Part shown: in pieces, positions 22,115-31,227 of the stretch
Numbering within the stretch: position 1 is the first letter of the stretch
Layout: the number at the start of each line of letters is the position of its first letter
IMG/VR virus record: IMGVR_UViG_3300009076_001992
Coordinates: 1-34,539 of that record
Length of the DNA stretch: 34,539 nucleotides
Reading direction: 5' to 3' (one strand)
Source: a virus
Notes under the pieces: model-generated
Database searches by the model: none
What the model was told of the DNA's origin: nothing
Seen by the model: only the letters and a program-made list of their open reading frames with translations
Made by a program: the position numbers and the translations under genes

Positions 22115-22524
22115 TCGAATCCATTCGCGCGAGACTGGCGCAGATCCCTGACTTTGAAGTAAAGCCGTGCTTTTATCAGGCAGGAACTTCAACAGCGGGG
22201 CGAGTCATTTTTATTGAACCTGATGACAGTGTGGGGGAAATTAAAAGCGGGCAGAACTCTGCGTACATCGAAACAACGAAAATTCGAATCGTGATCGGAG
22301 TGCCTTCTAAAAGCAACCCAAACGCCCCCCAAGAAATTATTGATGCAGTTCGCCAAGTTCGATCTGCATTTTTTAAAGATGAGCGATTCCCAGACAAAGT
22401 AACCTGGATGGAATGCACTGGTTTTCGCGAGTTTGAATCCTGCAAGTTTATTCGTCCCGAGGCAAACGAAACAAAAGCCCTGGCGATGATGCTGATCGAA
22501 ATTAAACAACGTGTGTCCATCTGA
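22111..22524 (+). CDS. Tail terminator (gpU position)
   Basis: A 137-residue protein: I-R-A-R-L-A-Q-I-P-D-F (about 5-15), a central beta sheet and I-I-D-A-V-R-Q-V-R-S-A-F-F (about 76-88), and the final L-M-L-I-E-I-K-Q edge strand-like pattern usual in tail terminators. It would cap tail-tube growth. Assigned by position between Z-like and tube genes. Confidence 0.6.
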   Translation: MIESIRARLAQIPDFEVKPCFYQAGTSTAGRVIFIEPDDSVGEIKSGQNSAYIETTKIRIVIGVPSKSNPNAPQEIIDAVRQVRSAFFKDERFPDKVTWMECTGFREFESCKFIRPEANETKALAMMLIEIKQRVSI

Positions 22525-22562
22525 CACTGCAAAGACAACCTCCCATAAATTAGGAATGACAT

Positions 22563-23285
22563 ATGACTGGTACTGTTACCGAGTCCTATATCGGCGCTGG
22601 CATTGTTTATGTCAACGGCCGCGACGTAGGCAACGCCTCTGGCGTGAAAATTGACATCGAGCAGGAAACAAAGTCGCTGCCAAATTACCGTGGCGGCGGT
22701 GGCAATGCGGCTGAAGTAACCAAGGTGAAGTCAGTTAAATTGAGTATGACGCTCAATACTTTTAGTAACGCAAACCTGGCGTTGGCACTGCGTGGGCAAA
22801 TTGAAGCTCTGGTTGCAGCAGTCGTCACTGACGAAGCGGTCATTGCTGTTCATGACGGTCTTGCGGATACATCTCGCATGATTGATGTGGCACAGGCAGT
22901 AACCGTCAAACATACAACCGGTGCGCCAACTTATGTAGCAGGCGAAGATTACATTGTGAGCGCATCTGGTATTCGTGTGCTTTCAACCGGTGATATCGCG
23001 GCCGGCGCCAGCATTAAAGTCAGTTACACAGCTGCAGTAGGCAGTGCTCTGCAGGCGTTAGTCGAATCAGGACAGGAAGTGAAAGTGGTGGTCGATGGCA
23101 TTAATGACTCCGATGGCAAAGCCTGGTCGCTGAAATTTTTCAAGTGGAAGCCAAGCCCGACTGCTGGCCTTGAGCTAATCGGTGACGATTTTGGTTCGTT
23201 TGATATTGAAGGCGGTGTTTTAGCAGACGGTTCTATCGTTGCAGCAGGTAAATCAAAGTTCTTTGTTCGTTCCGCCGCAGCGTAA
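22563..23285 (+). CDS. Major tail tube protein
   Basis: A 240-residue protein. It opens with a beta-rich tube domain (Y-I-G-A-G-I-V-Y-V-N-G-R, V-K-S-V-K-L-S-M-T-L-N-T-F) and ends with L-I-G-D-D-F-G-S-F-D-I-E-G-G-V-L-A-D, a common tail tube pattern. Rings of this protein stack round the tape measure. It directly precedes a terminator and the tape measure gene, where lambda has V then G/GT. Confidence 0.78.
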   Translation: MTGTVTESYIGAGIVYVNGRDVGNASGVKIDIEQETKSLPNYRGGGGNAAEVTKVKSVKLSMTLNTFSNANLALALRGQIEALVAAVVTDEAVIAVHDGLADTSRMIDVAQAVTVKHTTGAPTYVAGEDYIVSASGIRVLSTGDIAAGASIKVSYTAAVGSALQALVESGQEVKVVVDGINDSDGKAWSLKFFKWKPSPTAGLELIGDDFGSFDIEGGVLADGSIVAAGKSKFFVRSAAA

Positions 23286-23303
23286 TCGTCAAGATCGCTC
23301 TAT

Positions 23304-23341
23304 AACGCCCGGTATTAGCCTTGCTGATCCCGGGCGTTTTT
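23304..23341 (+). terminator. Intrinsic terminator between tail tube and tape measure
   Basis: AACGCCCGG (23304-23312) pairs with CCGGGCGTT (23330-23338), followed by five T (23337-23341). It probably keeps the abundant tube protein well above the tape measure, needing antitermination for passage. Confidence 0.82.
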
Positions 23342-23368
23342 ATTTTGCAAAATCAGTTTAGGTAAATC

Positions 23369-26300
23369 ATGAGCTTTAAAGACCAGGTAATTAATCTCAT
23401 TATTCAAGGGCGGGATCTGTTTTCGTCTGAGGCTAAGAAATCTGAAAAAGCCCTGGGTGAGCTGGCTTCGCAAAGTGAAATTTTAAATGCTCGCCTTACT
23501 GAGCTGCAAAACCAGCAAAACAGTGTTCGCCGTATTGAAGAGTTGACGGTCGCCATCAAAAAAGGTGAGCAGTCATACAAAGACAGCAGTTTGGCACTGG
23601 ATAAACTGGTATCTGCCCAAAAAGCTGCCGCGGCCGAATCAAAACGACTCGAGCAATCACAAAAGGCTGGTGTCGCAGAACTGGCAAGGCTGCAGGCGCA
23701 GCAGGCTGAATCCACACAGCAGCTGCAGCGTTATGAAACACAGGTTGCGCAGGCTCGGACTGAAGTTGAGCGGCTTAGCCGTGAACAGGCAGAAGGCGCG
23801 ACAGCTGGCAAAGCACAGACAGCAGCACTTGCCACCGCAACAGCAGAACTGACCGGTCTGGAGAAGGCCCAGCGTGATGTCACACAGGCGGCACAACAGT
23901 TTTCCGCCGCAATTACGCAGCAAGAAAATGAATTGCGTGAAACGGGCGCCGCGACTGAACGTGCTGGCCAGACAAAAGCTGAATACGCATTAAAGGTAAA
24001 GACCGCCCGGGCAGAACTCACTCAGCTTGGTAGTACGCTTAACAAAAACCAAAACGAGTATCGCCAGCATGAAGCCAGTCTGAAAAGCGCTGGTGTGGCC
24101 ATGGACAAACTGGCTGATGCCAGCCGTGATCTGAAACAGCAGCAATCAGCTGCAGAAATTGCAATTTCCGGAGTCAATGAAAAGCTATCTCGGCATGAGC
24201 GCTTGCTGGATCAATCGTCGAAAAAAGCCGGCGATTTCCGTGGTTCAATTGCGGCAGCCACAGGCAGTCTATTTGCAATGGCTGGCGCATATATCGGCAT
24301 CGACCGTTTGCGAGACAGCATCGTTAGTGTTTTAAGCACTGGTGATGATGCTGTCGCGTTTTCGGCACAGATGACTGCCATGATGGGTAGTATTGAGGGC
24401 GGCGAGCAAGCAACAGCTTGGATCAAAGACTTTGCAAATCAAACTGGCACTAGGCTCGATAGTGCACGGCAGGCATTTGCCAGCTTAAAAACATTCGGTA
24501 TTGATCCGATGTCCGGCAGTTTGCAGTCGCTAACCGACTACAGTGCAAAGCTCGGTGGTGGTCAGGAACGGCTCAGTGGGATCATTCTTGCGGTTGGTCA
24601 AGCCTGGGCAAAACAGAAACTGCAAGGTGAAGAAATACTGCAGTTGGTCGAGCGTGGTGTGCCGGTATGGGACTTGCTGGCATCCGTGACCGGAAAAAAC
24701 GTTATTGAGTTGCAAAAGTTAAGTGAATCTGGCCAGTTAGGCCGGGAAACCATTAAAGCTCTATTTGAGGAAATGGGTAAACAGGCCAATGGGCAGGCCT
24801 CAACGAGCCTGAACCGGCTTAGTGGCCAAATCAATCTGATCAGTAATAACTGGGAAAGCTTTAAGCAAAAAATCGCGGACAGCGGCGCCTATCAGGTCGC
24901 AGTAAATTTTCTGAAAGAATTAAACGCCAAGTTTGACGAGCTCAATGCCAATGGCCGTTTGAAACAAGCGGCTGAAGATATCAGTAATTTCTTTACCAGC
25001 ATCATTCGAGACGGTGGCAGCGGGCTGCAAACCACGTTAGAAAACATCACCGCGTTTACCCGTTTTGTACAAGTGATCGCCGGTTCAGTTCGCTTGGTAT
25101 TTAATGGCATATCTTCCGGCATATCATTTCTCGGCGCCGCAGTTACACAATATTTTGCCAATATGGCAAATGGTTTATCTGTCTTTATTGGCGCGCTTGG
25201 CGGTGACAAAATTGCCGCAAGCCTCAGAAGTACCGGTGAAATGTTGCAGGCGGTATCACAGGCCTATAAAGACCAGATTGAACAAGACGGCAAAGATATC
25301 ACCGCAGCATGGAAACAGGTTACTGGTGAAAGCGCTGAAGCTTCAAAAACCGCATACAACACCGCATCAAATGCCGCTGCCGAGTCGGCAGCACAGCAAA
25401 TCAGTTCAATCAGAACGATCGCCGATGCTGAGGCCGAAAGGGCGGCTGCTGCTGAACAGTTGTCATTGCTCATTAGCAAGTCAGGGATTGTCACGGTTCA
25501 AAGCTTACAAGATCAAGAAACCGCGGCGAAGCGTGTCTATGATGCCATCGATGAGCAGTATCAAAAGGGCACACTGACGGCCTTTGAAGTAAAGCAGGCC
25601 TATGAGAAATGGGCCGAGTCTTCTTTAAAGTTGGCGGCTGCTCAAGGCGCCGCAGTGCCGGAAACACTCAAAGTTGAAGCCGCTGCAAAAGGGCTCTCTG
25701 CCACGTTAGATGGGCTTGTTAAGCAAAATACAGATCTGACTGAAAGCCAAGAAAGTGCTAGCCAGTTCCAGGCGCAGTACATCAGCAAAATCAATGAGAC
25801 AAACCAATCAATTGAAAAGCTGAAAGCCACATTGGCAAGTACGACGGCGTCCGTTAAAGAAAAATCTGATGCTCAGCAGCAGCTGACTGAAAAGCAAAAG
25901 GCTCTGAAAGACCAAACTGAAGAGCTCAACAAAGTGAAGTTGCTGGAAGCGCAAACTTACGGTGAGTTAATTCAGGAATATCGAAGCACGCAAGACGAGC
26001 ACGACCGATTAAATGCAATGTACCAGCGCGGGACAATTGCTGCCTATGAGTACATCGAGGCCAAGGAAGCGTTGGAGCAACGACTGTCCGTCGTGAGCAG
26101 GCTGATTGGTGATTTTGAACAGCAGCAACAAAATTCAGGCGAGCAAGTCGACCGCACAAACATTGGGCTGCGTGAGCAGAAAGATCGGATGGATGCGCTG
26201 GCAGGCTCAACCGGCCGAGCTATTCGGTATACCAGCATGTTTGCTGAAGCAAATAATTATTTGCGGCAAGAGTTTGAGCTAACCGGCAAATCCAATAAAG

Positions 26301-27088
26301 AATTGGAGGACCGCATTCAGGTGCTGGATGAAAAAATTCAGCAGGCCGGTGCCACCTTTGGAGATTTTTGGCGAACGCTAGCAAAACAATATGAAGAGGG
26401 TTTTAACCGTGAGCGCGCAATCCTCAGCCAGACACTTCGCTATCGTGAATTAACTGAGGAGCTTGACAATAACTCGGTATCGCTAAGGCGACTTAGCGAT
26501 ATTACGTATATCGCTAACAACAACATGGGCAAGCTCGATAGCGCCAGCATGGAAAACTTGCTGAAGTCCATCGATGCAGCACGTGGCAGGGTTCAACTAT
26601 TAAGTGATGACTTGACGGGTACTGTTTCGAACCTACGGCGTGAACTTTCACAGCTGAAAGGCGAAACTGACAAAATCGAAGCCGAAGAGTTTCGAGCAAG
26701 AAACGAGGAATTAACGAAAAAGCTTCGGGAAGCTGAGAAAATTGGCGACCGCGAATCGATCACTAAAGCACGTGAAGCGCTGGAGTTGGCTCGGCAAATT
26801 GCTGTTGAAAAACAAAATCAACGTGCTGAGGATGAGCGTGAAGCAAAAGCGCAGGCTGATGCCAAAAAAACGGTAGACAAGCCGGCAGTTAAACCAACAA
26901 CTTCGAATACTCAAACCCCTCCGGTTGTCGCAGTCAGTTCTGCCCAGCAAGTGTCAGCAAGTAATTCTGATCTGCCAACCTTACTGGTGCTGCAAGTGGG
27001 AAATCAAAAATTCAACACATCAATTGATAGAGACGTTCTTGCCCAACTGGTTGCCGCAATCAAGCAGCAACTCAGTGTCGGCGGATAA
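23369..27088 (+). CDS. Tape measure protein
   Basis: A 1239-residue protein setting tail length. The first about 280 residues are almost continuous coiled coil rich in Gln, Ala and Glu. A conserved tape-measure block follows (about 325-505: D-D-A-V-A-F-S-A-Q-M-T-A-M-M, W-A-K-Q-K-L-Q-G-E-E-I-L-Q, V-P-V-W-D-L-L). Hydrophobic stretches lie at about 560-620, as needed for membrane passage of DNA. More coiled coil follows to about 1180, and a small C-terminal domain. By the lambda ratio the tail would be roughly 180-200 nm. No lysozyme motif was seen. GTAAATC precedes the ATG. Confidence 0.9.
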   Translation: MSFKDQVINLIIQGRDLFSSEAKKSEKALGELASQSEILNARLTELQNQQNSVRRIEELTVAIKKGEQSYKDSSLALDKLVSAQKAAAAESKRLEQSQKAGVAELARLQAQQAESTQQLQRYETQVAQARTEVERLSREQAEGATAGKAQTAALATATAELTGLEKAQRDVTQAAQQFSAAITQQENELRETGAATERAGQTKAEYALKVKTARAELTQLGSTLNKNQNEYRQHEASLKSAGVAMDKLADASRDLKQQQSAAEIAISGVNEKLSRHERLLDQSSKKAGDFRGSIAAATGSLFAMAGAYIGIDRLRDSIVSVLSTGDDAVAFSAQMTAMMGSIEGGEQATAWIKDFANQTGTRLDSARQAFASLKTFGIDPMSGSLQSLTDYSAKLGGGQERLSGIILAVGQAWAKQKLQGEEILQLVERGVPVWDLLASVTGKNVIELQKLSESGQLGRETIKALFEEMGKQANGQASTSLNRLSGQINLISNNWESFKQKIADSGAYQVAVNFLKELNAKFDELNANGRLKQAAEDISNFFTSIIRDGGSGLQTTLENITAFTRFVQVIAGSVRLVFNGISSGISFLGAAVTQYFANMANGLSVFIGALGGDKIAASLRSTGEMLQAVSQAYKDQIEQDGKDITAAWKQVTGESAEASKTAYNTASNAAAESAAQQISSIRTIADAEAERAAAAEQLSLLISKSGIVTVQSLQDQETAAKRVYDAIDEQYQKGTLTAFEVKQAYEKWAESSLKLAAAQGAAVPETLKVEAAAKGLSATLDGLVKQNTDLTESQESASQFQAQYISKINETNQSIEKLKATLASTTASVKEKSDAQQQLTEKQKALKDQTEELNKVKLLEAQTYGELIQEYRSTQDEHDRLNAMYQRGTIAAYEYIEAKEALEQRLSVVSRLIGDFEQQQQNSGEQVDRTNIGLREQKDRMDALAGSTGRAIRYTSMFAEANNYLRQEFELTGKSNKELEDRIQVLDEKIQQAGATFGDFWRTLAKQYEEGFNRERAILSQTLRYRELTEELDNNSVSLRRLSDITYIANNNMGKLDSASMENLLKSIDAARGRVQLLSDDLTGTVSNLRRELSQLKGETDKIEAEEFRARNEELTKKLREAEKIGDRESITKAREALELARQIAVEKQNQRAEDEREAKAQADAKKTVDKPAVKPTTSNTQTPPVVAVSSAQQVSASNSDLPTLLVLQVGNQKFNTSIDRDVLAQLVAAIKQQLSVGG

Positions 27089-27097
27089 AGAGGTGCC

Positions 27098-27466
27098 ATG
27101 ACAGTTATCGACGGGATCGAAGCGGATAATCTTCTGTGGACGAACCGCCATAGTATTCAGCGAGTGGCAAGTACAATGAAGCGCGCATTAAATGGTGCTC
27201 CGCACGTCCAGCAGACAGCTATTGTCGCAGGCCACTCCTTACATTTTGGTACCAAAAATGGCTGGCTTAATGCTCTGACATTTAATGAGCTCAAAGCACA
27301 CAGCGAAAGCACTATGACCCCTTTTACATTGGTCAATGGTAGCGAGTCCATATCGGTTATTTGGGATCACACAGCGGGTCCCGCTGCTGTTGGAGATGAC
27401 CTTTTTGACCATGTGACTGGTGACGATAATGTGGCCAACGTAACTTTGAAATTTTTAACCGTTTAG
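27098..27466 (+). CDS. Small tail protein downstream of tape measure
   Basis: A 122-residue protein nine bases after the tape measure stop, with GAGGTG upstream of the ATG. It is beta-rich with W-T-N-R-H-S-I-Q-R-V-A (about 14-24), G-H-S-L-H-F-G-T-K-N-G-W-L (about 45-57) and a final V-A-N-V-T-L-K-F-L-T-V strand. It may be a distal-tail (Dit-like) or gpM-like ring protein; not recognised further. Confidence 0.65.
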   Translation: MTVIDGIEADNLLWTNRHSIQRVASTMKRALNGAPHVQQTAIVAGHSLHFGTKNGWLNALTFNELKAHSESTMTPFTLVNGSESISVIWDHTAGPAAVGDDLFDHVTGDDNVANVTLKFLTV

Positions 27467-27473
27467 GATCCAT

Positions 27474-29906
27474 ATGACCGGCTCAATCAGTAGAACCGAC
27501 CTCAAGATATTCAAGCCGGAGCAGCAGGGCAATAATGAGACTGCCGGCGGCCAGCGTTCGACTCATGAGGTACAGAACGGCCAGCTCAATCAGGTATTCA
27601 CATCTGTAAGTGTCATTGATCACAGTCAGGGCTCGGTAGAAATTGAAAAGATTTTCCCGGGCATCGATACGCTAGGTAATGAGCGATTAAAAGATGCTCA
27701 TATCTATTTGAGTGATCCCCCTGAAGACCCGTTGGTAAGTTGCTTCATTGTGCAAAGTATCGATCTCAATGATGAAAGCCGGTTGCCTCAGATGAAGGAA
27801 TATCTGGAATCAAACGTGGTGCCTGGCCTGTTGTTACGCTCTGGCCTATCGGGCATGTTGAAATATCAGGATCTGCTGCCTGCAGCTGATCTCGCACAGG
27901 ACGAAAGCAACACACGTCCTGTGAATTTGTCTATTGGCGATCTAATTTGCATCGCAATTGAGTATACAGGTTCGGAAAATACTGAGTGGCCAAGGCTTGT
28001 TCATTTTGCACAGGTTGTTGAAAAAACTACAGCTGGTGTGAGGTTCGCCCCGGGTTTACCGTTCGAAGCACCCGCGCCAACGGTTACCGTAAACGGCCAA
28101 ACCGATATCACCAAACTCCGGTTCACTTCGGCCAGGGATGATCTGAAGTTTCATGGGGTTACCCGCATCACCGCTGCAGCAAATATTGGCACCAGGCTGC
28201 TCCAGGTGCAAAACACTATTGGCAAGCTGTTGCCGGAAAACACGGCGGGTGATGACCATATCGGCCTGCAGATTGATCCATATTCTGAGGCCGGCGGTTT
28301 AATTCGGATCGTTTCAAGTAAGCCTGCTGTGAATGGCCTGTCGTACTCCTGGTTTGTTGGCGATTTATTTTCTGGAGCCGTGCGCGGAGTTTATGCCGGC
28401 GTCCTTGTGCGCTACTACTTTAATGGTAAATGTTACATCGAAGCAGATCCAACTTTCAGCACTATTAACGGCGGTTTTATGTCAATAACGCTGAATCGCA
28501 GGCCAGATGCTGGGACTTTGGTTTCTGTGAGTTATCTAAGTAATTTACGTTACCAGGAGTGGACTTCGAATTTAAGTATCGATGGCAAAACTGTCGTATT
28601 TAACACAGTGTCTGGGACCGTGCCAAACCCTGAGGGTGGTTCAGTGCTGCGGGTAGTCGATTTTAACGGCGTGCTCTATTGGCATACCAGCTCAGAGTTT
28701 GCCCTGGCGAACCCCGAACGCAGAGTGGGCACAATAAGCGCTGCAGGCGTGATCACTTATGAAGGGGGATTTTCCGGAGCTCTGGTTTCTGCGCTCACTG
28801 AATATGGTGCAGCTGACGGCGATATCAACTGCATATTTGCGGTCTCCGTTTCCGACTACGACCCTGCGACTTTTTATATGACTGTAGAGCGGGTAAGTGG
28901 CGGCACTTACAGCGCCGCGGCAAATGCCTCAGGTGCTGTTTTTGGTACCGGAATTACCGGTAGTATCGAAAACGGCATCGTGAATCTTGATTTTTCTCAG
29001 CCGGTGCTGCTCAGCACCTTACGTTACGACATCACCGAAAATGTTGGGTTGCTACCGCCTGGTGAGTTGTACGGTTTTAACCCAATCCGCTTGCCGCTCG
29101 GTGGCCGTGTCGAAATGTATCATAAGTGGGGCGTAGTCGTGGTGTCCGACAAGCAGGTGATTGCTATACCGGCGCCAGCGGCTGGCCAGACCCATGCTGC
29201 CAGGCCAGAAAGCTGGGTTGAACTAACCGATAAAGACGGCAAAAGTCTATGGACGCCGACTGATACGCACTACAGCTACATCAAAGAAACTGGCGTTGTC
29301 ACGTTACATGGTACGTTCGTTGGGTTTACAGCCCCATTTGTTTTAACTCACACCCTCGCAGAAGAGGCTATGGTCGTTAACCGGACCGTCGATTCGATTG
29401 AATTGGCCAGCCCATTAGCCCGTAGTTACCCCATTGATGCGGTGGTATCGAGCGTGCAGGTTCTTGGCGATTTGCAATCCCGGGTGAGTGACGTTTGGGA
29501 CATGACCAGCTGGAATGGCGATTGGACCAGCCTCGGGCCATCGGCCACAGCAAGTGTCAATGTTGTGGATTATCCCATTGTGGTGACCAACCAGGGGGCT
29601 GTAAACGAAGAGTGGTTGCTGCTGATGGTCACGCAATCCAGTTACCGCTGCATTGGTAAAAATCTCGGACAAGTTGCAACCGGTGACACCATGAATACGT
29701 TCGCCCCGATCAATCCCCGAACGAACCAACCCTATTTTGTATTACCGGCAAATGCCTGGGGTGGTGGATGGTCGCCTGGTGAGGCGGTTCGTTTTAACAC
29801 CTATGCCGCCAGTAAACCAACGATGCTAGTGCGCTCTGTTAGTCCTGGACACAGCATGATTGACAAAGACAGTATCACTTTGATGCTACGTGGAAACGAG
29901 GATTAA
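27474..29906 (+). CDS. Large tail-tip/structural protein
   Basis: An 810-residue protein rich in beta structure, Gly, Thr and Val. The N-terminus (about 1-200) includes I-E-K-I-F-P-G-I-D-T-L-G-N and L-I-C-I-A-I-E-Y, and later parts have repeated domain-like segments (G-V-V-T-L-H-G-T-F-V-G-F). It resembles large tail proteins of Mu-like siphoviruses (B3/D3112 type) by order and style rather than lambda J. No catalytic motif was seen. A baseplate or receptor-facing role is inferred. The stop is two bases before the next ATG. Confidence 0.7.
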   Translation: MTGSISRTDLKIFKPEQQGNNETAGGQRSTHEVQNGQLNQVFTSVSVIDHSQGSVEIEKIFPGIDTLGNERLKDAHIYLSDPPEDPLVSCFIVQSIDLNDESRLPQMKEYLESNVVPGLLLRSGLSGMLKYQDLLPAADLAQDESNTRPVNLSIGDLICIAIEYTGSENTEWPRLVHFAQVVEKTTAGVRFAPGLPFEAPAPTVTVNGQTDITKLRFTSARDDLKFHGVTRITAAANIGTRLLQVQNTIGKLLPENTAGDDHIGLQIDPYSEAGGLIRIVSSKPAVNGLSYSWFVGDLFSGAVRGVYAGVLVRYYFNGKCYIEADPTFSTINGGFMSITLNRRPDAGTLVSVSYLSNLRYQEWTSNLSIDGKTVVFNTVSGTVPNPEGGSVLRVVDFNGVLYWHTSSEFALANPERRVGTISAAGVITYEGGFSGALVSALTEYGAADGDINCIFAVSVSDYDPATFYMTVERVSGGTYSAAANASGAVFGTGITGSIENGIVNLDFSQPVLLSTLRYDITENVGLLPPGELYGFNPIRLPLGGRVEMYHKWGVVVVSDKQVIAIPAPAAGQTHAARPESWVELTDKDGKSLWTPTDTHYSYIKETGVVTLHGTFVGFTAPFVLTHTLAEEAMVVNRTVDSIELASPLARSYPIDAVVSSVQVLGDLQSRVSDVWDMTSWNGDWTSLGPSATASVNVVDYPIVVTNQGAVNEEWLLLMVTQSSYRCIGKNLGQVATGDTMNTFAPINPRTNQPYFVLPANAWGGGWSPGEAVRFNTYAASKPTMLVRSVSPGHSMIDKDSITLMLRGNED

Positions 29907-29907
29907 T

Positions 29908-30927
29908 ATGCCGCAAGCAGTGACAGTTTATCGCTGGGATGATGCCGGTGCGCCACAGATTCCAAACGGAAAGCCATCGCAAATACTTGATGTACTCACC
30001 AAATGTCTCGTGGATGGTTATGGTTCAAAAGCACCATTAGGTTGGACTCGCCCGTATTATGACGCCGGTGTTCAGGCTGCCGTGTTTCGCAACAATGTAG
30101 CTGCCGGTGGATCAGGTGGTTTTGCAAAGTTTTATAGCAACACCGCCGCAGATGCCAATAACACTGTAATGCGTGTAACCCATGCTGCGAGCATGACCGG
30201 TATCAGCGATTTCTTTCGGCAAGGGAATACACAAGCGTTTACTGCAACAAGCGGATTAACTCGCTGGGTTTTGATAGGCACATCAATTGGTTTTTATTTA
30301 ACGATTGATACTAACTTATCAACACTAAAAATGACGGGCCCCGGCACCTATGGGGTTGCGATGTACGTTGGTGATTTTTATTCGGCAGTTCCATCTGACA
30401 CCAGTCGATTTATCACGATGGCGTCATTTTGGAATGGCGCATTTTCGGCACCAGCTTCAGAGGATTCTTTGTATTACATGAGGGCAACTGGTGATTCGGC
30501 AATAAGAACACCTTTAAAAATATACGACGCTGATAATTTTGATGCGTTTAGTAATTATTGTCTCTGGTTACCGTTTTGGGGTAACACTGGGGGTATAAAT
30601 AATATTGTTTGGCAGTCTGAACCAACGTCACCTGAAGTACTAATGCCAGCTTTTGTGTGGTTGTCTAGTCAAAATATTCTCAGTATCACTACCGACCGCC
30701 TTGGCCAAATAGTGCGTGATAGTACGGTAAGCCCACTGCTTCGTGGTGTTTTACCAGGATATGGTTATTCGCTTAAAGTTGGTTATGGCAACACGCTGTG
30801 GCCTTTTAGCAAAACAATCAGCAGTCAACAACATTGGTTAATGCGATCTTACACAGCAGGTGGTTATACTTCTGCAGGTGCTTTTATCAACATGGAGCAA
30901 TGGAATGACCCATTTGGTAATGTTTGA
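29908..30927 (+). CDS. Tail-tip structural protein
   Basis: A 339-residue protein; ATG 29908 with GAGGATTAAT before it is preferred to an upstream GTG at 29890. It begins M-P-Q-A-V-T-V-Y-R-W-D-D and has P-S-Q-I-L-D-V-L-T-K-C-L-V-D-G-Y-G. This is followed by a Ser/Thr/Gly/aromatic-rich beta domain (F-I-T-M-A-S-F-W-N-G-A-F), which looks like a surface-exposed or carbohydrate-contacting piece. The remainder is lower in GC than the adjacent tail genes. It may contact the host; function unproven. Confidence 0.68.
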   Translation: MPQAVTVYRWDDAGAPQIPNGKPSQILDVLTKCLVDGYGSKAPLGWTRPYYDAGVQAAVFRNNVAAGGSGGFAKFYSNTAADANNTVMRVTHAASMTGISDFFRQGNTQAFTATSGLTRWVLIGTSIGFYLTIDTNLSTLKMTGPGTYGVAMYVGDFYSAVPSDTSRFITMASFWNGAFSAPASEDSLYYMRATGDSAIRTPLKIYDADNFDAFSNYCLWLPFWGNTGGINNIVWQSEPTSPEVLMPAFVWLSSQNILSITTDRLGQIVRDSTVSPLLRGVLPGYGYSLKVGYGNTLWPFSKTISSQQHWLMRSYTAGGYTSAGAFINMEQWNDPFGNV

Positions 30928-31216
30928 GCAACCTGGCACCGCACCGCTTCATCGTGGCATCGTTGAACTTGATATTGACCCGGCAGCAGAACGTTATGCG
31001 GTATTAGATCGGCGTGATATGAAACCGCTGATGTTTGGTGTCAGGCCGACAACAGGAGTTGTTAGGTTTATCGTTCCATTCGATTACACCACCAATAACC
31101 ATCTATTGTTTTTAATCCTGGATGATACCGGGTCACCGGCCTACGACGTGGCAGGCACCGATAAAAAGAAAGCCGATTTGGTCGATGCTAAGAATGTTGG
31201 TTCCATTTTGTACTAA
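30905..31216 (+). CDS. Small tail-tip associated protein
   Basis: A 103-residue protein overlapping the previous gene by 23 bases. ATG 30905 has GGAG six bases upstream; ATG 30920 is the alternative and would give M-F-E-Q-P-G-T. The body is beta-rich (G-I-V-E-L-D-I-D-P, V-R-F-I-V-P-F-D-Y, L-L-F-L-I-L-D-D). Probably a tail-tip assembly component of the same module. No family recognised. Confidence 0.6.
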   Translation: MTHLVMFEQPGTAPLHRGIVELDIDPAAERYAVLDRRDMKPLMFGVRPTTGVVRFIVPFDYTTNNHLLFLILDDTGSPAYDVAGTDKKKADLVDAKNVGSILY

Positions 31217-31227
31217 CTGGATAACTC

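Noticed and set aside
23404-24426. Several minus-strand frames inside the tape measure gene
   Set aside because: Cys/Ser-rich antisense products of a coiled-coil gene without ribosome sites.
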